DNA of 64,000 bases from Choristoneura fumiferana (Eukaryota > Arthropoda > Insecta > Lepidoptera > Tortricidae), in assembly GCF_025370935.1 (NCBI RefSeq), contig NC_133472.1:8624044-8688043 (forward strand), given 5' to 3'. The position numbers and the translations under genes are program-made. Under the pieces are notes generated by a model. The model was not told where the DNA came from. It saw only the letters and a list, made by a program, of their open reading frames with translations, and did no database searches. This document shows, piece by piece, positions 1 through 12,800 of this stretch; positions within the stretch are counted from its first letter, which is position 1, and each line of letters opens with the position of its first letter.

Positions 1-1449
1 GATTTCGTGTCACAATTCACGACGGACATCAGGCACATCTCAGGCAAAGACAATGTCGTAGCTGACACTCTGTCACGAGTCGAGGAAATCACGCAGCCTG
101 TCGACTACAGTAAGTTAGCTACGGCACAGAACACCGACTCTGAACTACGCCTTCTTTTGAACACTAGCAGCTCACTGTGCCTGAAGAAAGTGAATGTGCC
201 CGGAACTAGTGTCGACCTTTACTGCGACGAGAGAGAGGGTAAGGTAAGACCTTATGTACCTAAGGAGCTCAGGCAGCAGATTTACGAGACCCTTCACTCC
301 CTAAGCCATCCAGGAGCAAACGCCACTGCCAGGTTGGTTGCGGAGAGGTACGTTTGGCCAGGGGTACGCAAAGACTGTCGAGAATGGACCCGTAGTTGTC
401 TGGCTTGCCAGCGCTCTAAGGTCACTCGTCACGTCTCATCACCCTTAAGCTCATTCAAGCTACCGCATACCAGATTCCTTAACATCCACATCGACCTCAT
501 AGGACCACTACCACCTTGTCAAGGGTTCAAGTACTGCCTCACAGCCATCGACCGTTTCACACGTTGGCCTGAAGCAGTACCACTACAAGACATATCAGCC
601 GAGACCGTCGCTAAAGCGCTGTTACATGGTTGGATTGCTCGTTTTGGATGCCCAATCGACATTGTCACCGACAGAGGTCAGCAATTTGAGTCGACGCTAT
701 TCCAGCAGCTGGCAAGGCTAATAGGATTTCGGCGCAAGCGCACTACTGCGTATCATCCTGCCTGCAACGGACTCGTGGAACGTTTCCACAGGCAGCTGAA
801 GGCAGCCATAAAGTGCCACGCCGACAGTAGTTGGGTTGAAGCTCTCCCTCTAGTCCTACTAGGCATCAGAGCCGCATACAAGGAAGACCTTCAGGCCTCT
901 GCGGCAGAATTGGTATACGGTGAGACGCTTAGGTTGCCCGGTGATTTCTTCGACCACGAAACTCACGCCACCACGGATGTCACAGATTACCTGTCCCGAC
1001 TTCGTATGTTCGCTGGGAATCTGAAACCAGTACCAGGTACTCGCCACGTGGGACGACGGCCAACTTTCGTCTTCAAAGACCTGGCAACAGCAACTCATGT
1101 TTTCCTTAGGGACGACACAGTCGGTGGGTCGTTAAAGCCAGCATACACTGGCCCACATAAAGTTTTGAAGAGAGATCCCAAGGTGTATCGGTTATCAGTC
1201 AATGGTAAGGAAATGACAGTATCTGTAGATCGCTTAAAGCCGGCTTACATACTGCATGACACACACACCACTAGTACTCAACCGGATACACAAACACACA
1301 CTCACAACACAAACAACGTCACAAACACTTCATCAACGCCACCAGTTCCAGCAAACACCACCACATCTACAACTGGAACCGGAGATAATGACATCAGGCG
1401 GACGCGATCAGGCCGCGTTGTCCGGTTTCCCAACTATTATCGCCCATGA
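1..1449 (+). mobile_element. Ty3/gypsy retrotransposon pol, 3' part (RNase H end plus integrase)
   Basis: The frame is open at the left edge of the window and ends with TGA at 1447-1449, so only the C-terminal part of a pol polyprotein is present. It begins with the end of an RNase H domain (the GKDNVVADTLSR block near 45-85). An integrase follows, with an H2C2 zinc finger (His pair near 292-306, CLAC near 397-411) and a catalytic core in which all three acidic residues are visible: HIDLIGP near 490, VTDRGQQF near 664 and LVERFH near 770. The C-terminal part resembles the GPY/F-type module (YTGPHKVLKRDPKVYRL), followed by a Thr/His-rich tail. No env-like frame lies between the stop and the LTR. 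The visible part is uninterrupted, which suggests a fairly recent insertion. It probably sits inside the minus-strand gene whose last visible exon is at 3813-3930. Confidence 0.93.
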
Positions 1450-1466
1450 TGGTCTCTGGAAGGGGG

Positions 1467-2252
1467 TGATGTGGCGTGCATTCAGTGTATGTCACTAAAT
1501 CTTAATTTATAATAGTTAAATTTAGTACATTATAATTTATTACTGAATGTTAGTAATGGCAAATAATTACGAAAATTTACATTAGCATGTTTATAATAGT
1601 ACAATCAAATAAAGTATTATAAATAATTACAAATAATAAAACCAATCATAATAATCTAATCTTAATTATAAATCATATTAATTTAATCTTAATACTAACT
1701 TAATAATCTAGTCTTAATAATCTAATTAAATAATGTTAATAATAAAACAAATATAATAATGTTAATCTAATAATAATAATAATGTAATAATACTAATAAT
1801 AATTTAAAATTGCATAATGCATTCATTTACGTTAAATCATAAATGACACTTTGCATTATATAAACTTTATAATATATATTTTGTATGTTGAAGCGGACAA
1901 GCGCACCGTTTTTATTAGTAGTTAGGAATCCGCATTGCAACCGCCTACGTCACGGCATAACCGGTTAGCGCGCTCGCCTCCTCCGGAGTTGCGTGTGCGC
2001 GACCGCCGCCGGACAGTGAGCTTGATGATACGACGCGAGACGCATGTCGCTCTGCTCCGCCGCTTTCGCTTACGATCCGCTTTTTAATTACGTATGCGCC
2101 TAATATCAATCGCTGTGCTTGTTCCTATCTCTTCCATTTTCTCCTTCTAAGACTGTGCTTGACTTTTTATCTGTGCTGTACTAAACGTCGCTCTAAATAA
2201 ACTGTTAAACAGTGTTCTTGTTTACATTCACCGCGACCCGCACGATATCCAC
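1467..2252 (+). repeat. 3' LTR of the gypsy element (right end approximate)
   Basis: The LTR starts with TGATGTGG directly after a purine tract (GGAAGGGGG, 1458-1466). The body is very AT-rich up to about 1880, followed by a GC-richer part that probably contains the promoter and R region. An AATAAA at 2196-2201 fits the LTR polyadenylation signal. The right end is not certain; plausible ...CA ends lie between about 2240 and 2270. The 5' LTR and most of gag-pol are outside the window. Confidence 0.65.
2196..2201 (+). promoter_or_regulatory. polyadenylation signal in the gypsy LTR
   Basis: AATAAA in the right part of the LTR, in the sense direction of pol. Confidence 0.5.
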
Positions 2253-2338
2253 GTAAGTGCTGAGTACTTCACCAGCCTACCAAAAGTATATCAAATTTAC
2301 AAGGAAAATCATGACGGTTAAGATTGCTTGGGAAATAA

Positions 2339-2800
2339 TTAGTAGTTGAAGAGTAAATAGCAGCATGATAATGAGTATGAATTGCAAAACATGTGGTCAT
2401 GAAGTAAATTTATTTTGCTATGTTGTTTCCTAATAAGTCTACTAAAATGGCCACCTTGTTTAGAAAACGCGAATTTCTTTGAAAAAAAAATTTTTTTTGT
2501 CTCGTCAAAAAATGCGTCCTCCTCGGCCTCACTATTATTAAAATTAACAAAAAGTAAAACTGACTCCAAAAAAATAACAAAAATAGAACCGACTACAAAA
2601 CCCTTAAAAATATTTTTCTATGTACCTACTAGCTTGAAGTCGGTGCCTCAGCATAGGCACATAAAAAATATACCTAAATATTCCGTACACAATACGAAAT
2701 TCTTAGAAAAATATTACTTGATTTTTTCGTAATGGCTACGGAACCCTATCTTGGGCGTGTCTGACACGCTCTTAGCCGGTTTATTTCTATTCCGTGGGAA
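2339..2800. repeat. interspersed repeat fragments between LTR and first exon
   Basis: This stretch carries two sequence blocks that recur in the window: one with the phrase 'gaagtcggtgcctcagc', and one around 2735-2780 that reappears in reverse orientation at about 56860-56930 (cggaaccct... and the GTGTC-TGACAC palindrome). The small open frames here are low-complexity and do not look like genes. 2800-3812 holds only AT-rich sequence and a TA-rich simple repeat at about 3340-3400. Confidence 0.55.
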
Positions 2801-3812
2801 TAATAAGGACACAAGTATTAACCCTTAATAAGGTAGAGGCGATTTAGCGATCACTTGCATTGAGTTGGAAACTGAACCTTATTAATTTCTAAATACGTCA
2901 CAATTTCTATTGGAATTATTGAAAATACGACTAGCTTTAAAAATATTCTTTGTCAGGTTATGTATTCGATAGCTGCTTTTGATTATGTGGTAGTATGCTC
3001 CAATAGATGGGGCCTTATTAAAAGTTAAGTAAGACAGCCTACTTAGGAGTCTGATGAGTATTTCTCAAAAAGTTGTCCCGTCACGAAATTGACAAGAAAT
3101 CAGTATTGTCAAGAAATTATCAACACTAAGGACGAGGTCATAAAGCATACTCTGCATAAAACATCCAAAATTTATTGATGTCAGGAAAACGTCACGAAAT
3201 CTTGTGATGATCAAATCATCAAATCGTAATTTTGTAACTACATCGAAACTTTCTATTCGATCCAACAACAAAGATTATCTGACTTTTTATCACCTTTACC
3301 ACAAGATTTTGTATATATTTAAACACAATATTACTTATTTATATATATATATATATATGTATATGTTTTATTTATATGTATATGTTTTAATATGGCCACA
3401 ACTTGAAAATGGACAACTTTTTGAGAAATAGTCTGATAAATCTTGTGTAAGCTAATTATTTATATATTTATATGACTGGCCCATAACACGATTTTTATTG
3501 TTGAACGAATATTAGTCATATTTATTTTTTCGCGTTTATTATTAATTCTACATAACGTTTTCATCATTCTCAAACTATTTCCAAAATTTACATATAAATT
3601 TTTACAGCCACAGACAAATACCTACCTTAACTTTAATCAAGTGTTTTAACCTCATAATGACTACTAAATATTAGTTGATAACGTATGCATCAAGAAAGTA
3701 CAAATAATTATAGGTAAAAGAGTTAGGAAAGGTACTGCAAAAATTAATTTAGGTACAATAAATTAGAAATTGGTTATACGTAGATACGATATACTACATG
3801 CAAAAGACTTAC

Positions 3813-6800
3813 CTAGAGCGTTCGCCGCCTCCGGAGGTATTGTTATGTTAGGCGCCACTACAGGACCATTACCCGGCTCCCTCATCATCTCGAAATGGGC
3901 AATAAATGCAGAAGGATCGATTAAAATTGCCTGTAATGAAGAAAGAAGATCTTGAATACATACATTACTCAACTCACAGAAAAACGAAAATTTGACAAAA
4001 CTTTTTTAAACAAGTGGGGCGCCGTCTTGGTGAGAGAGGTCTTGACCGTCTCTCTGGGTCTTTTCAAGTTGTCCATCGCAGTTCGACGGGCTACGCGGCA
4101 AGTGTATTGGGCACCTTTGCGCCTGGTATGACGCGGAGCGGTTTGTTTGACTTACTGTATTATGTATTGTATTTATCTGAGTGTTTGTTAATCATTGAAA
4201 TAAATAAATTATTGCTTTATAAAAAAACACTGATAAAATGCATGCGAATAAAAATGGCTGTATACAATCTATATGCGAGAGGTATGTCGCTCTTCTATTA
4301 GACCATTTTGCTCCGTTCCAATCCACAACTAAAATATAAAAGTGCTCAATCTGTCAAAACAAACCTCGCTCTGTGCCCCAGACGAAGACGCACTGGAGCT
4401 CAACGAGGTCCCGCGGCCAGAGCTGTCCTGTGATTGGTCGCTGTGTATACCGCGGCCATCGCCTGCGCCGGCGCCGACCGCCAAACCGACCTCGTTGCTG
4501 TTTTCGTCGAGTTCGACCGCGAACGGCATCGGAAGCTCCGGTGGTTGAACTGGATGCTCTTGTGGATGCAACGCCTGCGAAAATAAAAGTTTTGTTTAAC
4601 CGACGTCAAAAAAGGAGGGGTCCTGTGTTCCACTGTGTGTACTTATTTATTCAGTTTTAGCAACTAGTAACCATGCTAAAACCATCAAAATAATGCAATG
4701 GAAAATTTGTGTCGTTTTTCACGGGAACATTTGACAAGTAGTCACCTATTGTTGGGCTATTCACATTTATTCGCATCCCTTTGTTCCCACTGTGGACAAG
4801 TGGGAAAAAAATCTTATTAGATAGTCCGCACGGAAATTTACAGTACCAACCTAGTTCGCAACGCCTAGCGGCAATAAATGCTAAATTCCCGGTAGTTCAG
4901 TGCAAACAAAGTTGGGTAGTTTTACTGGCGTTCCAATCTCTATCAATATCCTGATGCATATTGAAGCCAACCGAAATGAATGAGCCACACCGAAAGGTAG
5001 TGTGGTATAAAACTAAATAGTGTGCGTGCGGCACAATTTCAATTTGTTAACTTTTTCAATCGCATGGCACAGGAAACAGGATAGCGGTTGAAACTTTAGT
5101 AGAACTATCCCTTTTATTGTTATTGAAATTCAAGTTAGGATTAATTTCGCCGTCTTGGTTCATAATCAGCCGAAAGATATCCACTGTTGAACAAAGGCCT
5201 CCCCCTTAGGACTCTAGAATGAACGACAACTCGCTACATACAACCACCCGTTGCCCACAACTCGCACGATGTCGTGGGACTAGATAGTGGGAGGCCTGCC
5301 AACGCTTCCTCTTCCGGTCTGGTACACCTACTTATGTCTTTTTTAGGGTTGTTTAAATACCTTACCAATCCTAGACTAACATTAAAACTTTGCGAATGGT
5401 GTTGACTGATGATTTGAAACAGCCAGTTAGGTACCACGGAATCGTCATCCAGCACACACGACGCGAAGCTCTCTGATGATCTCCCAGAGACGAACACCTC
5501 TTCCGAAGTCTGCAAAATGACATACGGAACCTATTTTGGGCTTAAATCTTGGAGACGGCGAGATCTACATTTGATCGATGCTAATAGTTTTTATGTTTAC
5601 GTTTTTCTATCATTCGGACTCCATTTTTTTTATTATGCGTCGGATTCTAAACCAGTCTTAGCGGTCTTGCTTGACTTGACATTCATAAATAGGCGCGGCA
5701 GTCTTATTTGTTATAATTTAAATTACAACAATAAAATGCTCAGTGCAATAAAATATGGAACAACATCTCAGATCGCATGTCTCTTTTGAAAGAGCGATAC
5801 TTACTTCCGTTCCGCTAGCCAAGATTATAGACGGTAAATTGTATATAGAAACCATGGCTTACCAACCCCTAAAAGTTATATTTTATACTAAAAACAGCAA
5901 TAGATGGCACTTCCATTAACATTTGTAAATTATAAAATGTGAATAAGCCGAATTAAGTAGAAATATTGAGATTAAAATAAAAACTAGCATATTTTATAAA
6001 CACAACTTCACATCCACCTTAATTCAACGCCTTAATTTGAAGATAAGAAACACCATAAATAACCAGACCAGGAGACCCACTTGTTCGTTTGCCATCCAGT
6101 CGAATAAACAAATAATAATAATAAATTGAGAATTTGAAAGTATAGGCTACAGGTGGCTACATTTCAGCTATGAGGCTTTCGTAGTGTTTTGCAATTGTGA
6201 CGCTAGATGGCGAATAACCGGAATGCGCTTGCTAGGCTTGCCCCGTGCACAGCCCCGTGCTTGCACACATTCGTCGAAACTATTTGAGACTTGAGAGAAA
6301 AATGGCATTCCCTTTTGGCATGGCATTTAATGACGTAAATACGACAGAGACATCATGCGTATCTCTACTCGTCTAGGCTCAGTTGGTGAGCTTGTTGGTT
6401 GTTGTCCTTAGTGTCTCGCTAGATGGCAATACGTATCGTGTTATTTGTGTTCTCACTGGTGCCATCTATTGGAAAATCGAAGGAAAGAAAAATACCTAGT
6501 TGATTACTGGCTATTAGGGTGATACAATTTGCTTGTATTGAGTGGTATCTCTGTTATATTATCTACTTTGTGATACAAACTAATCCTCTAGAAAAGAGGA
6601 TTTTTAAAATAATTTCATTGTATTACTGTACTAGATAGTAGATACTAACAGCTAGCCTAGCAGTTTCGTATGCCGCGCTTCCAGTCTCCGAATCGATTAA
6701 GTTGACGTAGTCAGGCTGGTCGCCAGCGACCGGCTCCGTATTTATAGAATAGCCGCTAAATGCTTGAATAGCCAATGCGCCAGGCTCACTCTAGGTAAAA

Positions 6801-9800
6801 CAAACAGACAATTAATAGGATTTACGCTTAATCTTAACTAATCCTACTAACGTTATAAGTTTCTTAAAGTTTGTGCGACTTACGTATTGGTTTACGTGAA
6901 CTAAGCCGTGGGTAAAGGTTAAAAGTACAATAATTGCAATGTATCTTTCAATTGACATTTGGAACCGTACCTGAGTTAAAATCGTCTCCTTCCTTTCATA
7001 TATATCTTGAAAAGCATTGCCGTCAAAGGAAATAGAATTGAAGTCGTTGTAACTTTCGTTATCAGCGAAGCAATCGGAAAACTTAGAAATAGACGCCACA
7101 GATTTGAATGAAAGAAGATCGGTGTTCTCCGTCGACCCAATACTCCGAGGTAGACTTAATACAGAGGTATTCTCGATATTTTCAGCAGTATCATTTGCGG
7201 TGCCAACTGCACTGTGAAATGTCTCAGATTTGTTGTTAACAACCGTATTGAAGCTTGCTGATGGAGAAATTGACGTGTCATTCAGACTTTTAGTGACACT
7301 TCTGTTAGGGGTCAAAATAACAGTTTTAGAATCAATGTTTTGAAAATTATCTGAATTATCTATAAAATCTAGACTTTCTTCAATCAGCTCTTTCATTGCT
7401 GTTAAAATATTGTTCTTATTGCTTTCTTCAGCAGGTTTGTTAGGGCCCACAATCCACTCTTCAAAAGGTGGGGTTACCTCTGGTATTTGAGTATTACTTT
7501 TTATTTGACAAGGCTCTAATACTAGGACCATGTTTGAGTTTTGGCTATTACATTCATCTTTCTTTTCATCCCCTGGTTTATTTTTATCCTCAGAATTCTC
7601 AAGGAGTGGTATCTTTATACTGGACTTGTTAGGTGTATGAGAACCACTTAACACTTGAGCTCTATAAACCGTATTACTTGTCCCAACTAATCCTCCTGAC
7701 AATGCACGATCGACATCCTTTAATTTCAATCTTGAATTGGCAGAAGATTCTGGTACGTTCTCTTTGTTCTCGATATCTTTTTTTGATTCTTTTTTCGAAA
7801 CTTTTGTTTTTTTAATGAACCGTTTTATTTTAGACGAAATTTTATTGTCCGAACCACTACGCGGTACGTTTGCTTTATTATTTGGCGTTGAATGTCGTCT
7901 GGAGCTGAATGGTTTAGGCCACACTGCAGGCCGCACTGTAGCTACACTGTTAGGAGTAGAACATGTTGAACTATTCGGAGATCCCGGATTATGTGTTCCT
8001 TTAACAGAGTTCCCCCTGTCACTTGGTCTCGCAGAGACTGTGTTTTCCCCCAAAACTGTTCTACTGTTTGAATTCTCTATTTCATTTCGAAATACAACGT
8101 AGCTTACGTTTTCCCGGGGCTCATTTGGAATTTTTAATAATACTGCCTTTATGTCTTGTACTTTCGACGGTGGTGATATTGGTTCTTTGATATCTTTATT
8201 TATTTTTATTGTGGCTGGTAGGGTGCCTTCTTTGGTGCCAAATTTACTTTTATCTAGCTTCTGGCCTGGAATTCTTTTGGGCATTCTGCTGAGATATGAA
8301 GGTATGTACTTCTTTAGAGGGAGCATTTCTTGCAACTTTCCGTCTTTTAATTTTAAATCTGGTGGTACTGATTTTGCTCTTCGCATAGGTTGCGTGGTCG
8401 ACCTTGATGTCATCTTTCGAGTGATATTGGTGCTAAAATATTATAGTAAAGGTAAATAAATGAATTAATCAAGAAGTGAGTCACATTTTACTACTGTCAC
8501 CATTTTAAATATTATTAGCATCGTCGGCTAGCTTACCTCAAACCTATTCTGGATGAGACCTGAAAAATAAGAACTATTATAGTAAATTTTCTACTCGTAA
8601 ATGTAACCTACAATAAATGTTCATGACTTTGTGCATTTAATTTTAAGACTATCACTTAATTAGATTATGTTAGTACCTTTATGACCGGTTTCCAGGGTGG
8701 TTTTGCTTTCATAGAAGTAGTAGTTTCAATTTTCTTCGCTGGAATCTTATTATTCAAAGAATCCTTTGTTTTTGATACTTTAGCATGATGTACTTGTATG
8801 GGTACTACTTTTGGTTTTCGATTTATTTGCTTTCCGAATTTAAAGTCTGGCTTCTTTTTTGAATCGAATTTATCTTTTGGCACTCCGTTTATTTTCTTCG
8901 AAGCCACGTCCTTTTTATTCTTCAGAACTGTGTAGTTGCAAGGTTTATTTCGAATAGATGTCTTTGGTCTGTATTGCTGCCATTCTCCTTGGTAGACCAC
9001 GTCTTCAGATATCTGCGGGTCCATGTAACTGTGGAGGTGAACGCCACCACAGCTTAATTTGGGTCGCACGGATTTCGACGTGATAAACCTTGGCATCGTA
9101 ACTCTTGAGTTGCTTAATTCTGGCGAGAAGCGAACTGCTAATAACGTAGACTTTGGCACACTACAGAAACTGCCATTAAATTCCGAACCAGAGTCTTCAA
9201 TTTTTATGTGGCTGGAAACAGGTTTCAACATTTCTGTTGAAGTCATGTTTTTCGGAATCGACTCGTCTATGCAACTTTTACTATGTTCTATGGTGTAGCA
9301 ATCGCTTACTTCGCTATTCTGTAGATCAGTTTGTTTTATTTTAACACCTTGAGATTCTTCGGGCAAAAATTTGGCCTGGTTCTCATAAATATATTTGGAA
9401 ATTGCTTCTAAATCGGATTCGTTCTTGGATTTGGTATCAACATTTGAATCTCCAACTTGAGTGTCGGAGTCATGTATTTTTATATAATTGGATTTTGTTC
9501 TAGAAGATATGACAGCCCCATTATTAGTACCGTAGGTTGAAGTTCCAAAATCTGAAGTATTATCCGCTCTGACGTCACAGAACGAATCTCCAATTCTAAT
9601 CCCAGTCGTAAACATCTTGGGTACAGCGGCAAGTGAAGTGGTTCCGGACAATGATGCATAATTTGGTATAAATGAATCTGTGCCACACTGAACGTCCATG
9701 CTTACATGCCGAAGGCCTTTTGACGTAGTAGGTTCATTAATATCTAGAAAATACAAAGGGTATAAGAGCTTTACCTAACCGTATTTGCATGATAAAGTGC

Positions 9801-12800
9801 CCTTTCATCAAATGTTTACTGTAAGTTTCCGCTAAGTTTCTAAAAAAATGTTGGTATCACTCTTCTAAAATGCAAGAAAATAAATATATTAAAGTTTTAT
9901 TTCCTACATTTCCTAAAGTTTTTTGCCAATATTGAATAGGTATTATTTATAGGACTAGCAATTCTCTATACATAGGATACTGTATCAGAATTATTTACGC
10001 AAATTGCATTAGCCAATCTCATCAACAATATCAACATTGGAATAAGATAGGAAGCTGAAACTTAGAGGAAATAATACTTGTTATAAAGACTCGTAAATAT
10101 TACGTAAATAACAATAATCATTTAATGACAGGGCGTCCTTTCCATGCAAACACAACTAGGCTTAGGCGTATGTACACTACAAAAGTTAATGTAAATTACG
10201 TTGAAACCGTACCATGCAAAAATATCGTCTGAGAATTAATAATCCTAGTAGAGAAAGGCGCTTTTTCGTAGCACGCATCGTCATTCATAATGCTTGTAAC
10301 ATTTGTAAGTTCCAACTCCTGCTCGTATAATTCGGTATCCATTCCAGGATCAGTGCCGACAGTTCGTCGCATAGCGACTGTTTCCAGTGCATCATCCGTA
10401 ATAATACCAATAAGCAGACTTTCTTTTGTGGCTGCTATAGCAGATGGTTCCACTGCAACAGCGCCTACGCTACTACCTTCCCCATTCAAATTCAGCTCTT
10501 GGTAATGCTTTTGCGCGCGAATACCTGGTTGGCAAAGCTCGATAATGCTATCTGGAATCTAAAATTATCTTCGCTGTTAAGTCTGTCATCTCTTATAGCG
10601 TTTGTCGAGAGTTAAATATTGCTTCAGAAAAAGTGGATATTTTAAAGTAGCTGCAACTACTATCATAGGTACAACAATCTATTACCTACTTATTCTGTGC
10701 TACAATACGGTATTTGACTATTTTGTATATGTTTTATAAATTAAAACTACACAATGCCTGTTATCGAATAGAAAAACAAGTTTTAAGCTACCCTTACAAA
10801 TAACAAAGTTATAAAGGTTTCAAATTCAAGATTAGACAGAGAAAGACATACTGGCATGTGACGTCACACGCCAGTACCGCCATACTTGCTGCATAGAGAA
10901 AAGCGTTTGAGAAAGAGACAGGTACATAGATTTTTCAAAAAATCACTATAAATCCAATTTTCAACCGATTTAAATTTTCTCTTCGCTAAACACTCTGTTT
11001 ATCTATATTTTCATAATAATATTAAGATATGGCAAAATCAGGAGTTGTCAAATACCGTATTGGCTAAGTAAAGTTTTTTGAAGAGGTGCGGATTATATTT
11101 TTTTTTCGATAGTCCCGAGGCCGTTTTGCCTAACTTTGCTGACGCTCGTGATTGCAATCAAATGACAGATTTCGCATACAAAAACTGTCATTTGATTGCG
11201 ATCGCGAGCGTCATAAACGTTCCGCGCTGGTCGTTTCCGCTTTTCCTTTCTTCTCCATACTCAGTACAGTCACCAGCACCCATTTCTGACACAACTCTAA
11301 TAGGGGCCGGTAGGACGTGGCAGATATGGACGCAGGTGACTACCATTACATCCGAATCATCATTGCATCCGATTGTCTGCCATTACGACCGAATGTCGTC
11401 TCGATCTCAAAAAAAAAACAACGACAGGGAATAAAAATCCAAGTGCTGCCGCTATTTAGGACCAGGACTATAGAAAAAAAAAATAACCTGGACCTCTTAA
11501 AAAATACAGACTCACAGGCTTTGGCGCAGTGAGCTGCATTATGGTTTGGTCCTTCGTGTCTTCGATAGGCTTCACTAAATTAGTTTTGTAGTTTGATACC
11601 GAATTCCTCATCAGTTCACAGGCTGTAGCTTTATTACTTAATTTTCTGACGAGATTTTTGTAACTTGTTTTAATTTTCGTTGCTTTTTTGGCGAGTAGTG
11701 TCTTGTTCTTGACTTTGTCACGTTTTGACTTGTTCTCGGACTTCTTTATGTAAGCATTGCTTTTGGGCAGTTTAAAAGTCCCTATTTCAGTATTTACCAA
11801 TGTGTTTCTGTTTTTCATCAGCACTGACTTATGTTTTCGGTGTGACTTTGTAGTCTTTGAATTCTTCGTCCGACTTTTCGAGGAGCTATGATCGTCGCCG
11901 GAGCTAATCATGCGATCTTGAGCTTTATCAGGGTACAGAACTAGGTCTTTATTAACCCAACTCTGTATCCTTTTATTGACGTGCTCGTCATCATAAATTC
12001 CTGGAGATGGTACTTTGAAATCTGGGAAACAGCTAATGTCGCCGAGTATGGAAGATTCGCGCATAAAGTTTTCATGCGCCACCTCAGAATCAGTTATTGT
12101 GTTTTGATCGCCATGAGAATCTGTCAGATTAAAAAAAAAGGTATTGCAGAAGTGTGGTCCCTTTAAGCCTTTATTTATAAATAGGTATACCGAATGCTGA
12201 CTTAACACAAACATGTATTAACACACCTGGAAGTTTAGTAGATATGCTGCTAAGGGTGGTGCTAAATTCACTTCTCAGCCCATTTTCGCCGTAACATTCA
12301 TTATTATCATCAATTATATCATTATCTGAAACTTGCGACGGTTAAAAAACTTAGCCAGTTTCAAAGTAAAAACCCCAAAAAAATGATAATATAAACAATG
12401 TAATACAAGAAAAGAAATACCTGGCGCCTGAACTAAATGACGATATTTCTCTACAATTCTCAACCTAAAACATGAACATCATTATGAACAAAAACGTAAG
12501 TCTACTGTCTTAATAAACACATAAACATATGAAGTTCTTACGCAGTGTCGTCCGCCTTAATTTTACATAACTCAACCATTTCAGAGGTTGTTGTGTCATC
12601 TTGAGTATCTGAAATAATTTCTTGTTTATAACATCAATTTTATTTCTATCCCTGTCACTACAGTCATCAACTCATCAACGCTGACAAAGTATCAAAAGTA
12701 AACTATTCAGCAGTAATTAAAATAACAGTATGTAATAGTTTCGTACTGTCATCGTTATAATATAATGGCCATCAAGGTTTTTCAAAAAAGATTGTAAATA

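Noticed and set aside
2339..2732. Overlapping open frames on both strands right of the gypsy LTR
   Set aside because: Lys/Phe-rich translations of repeat sequence; no recognisable domain.
4014..4301. Plus-strand open frame between exons 18 and 19
   Set aside because: Lies in an intron of the minus-strand gene and has no family resemblance.
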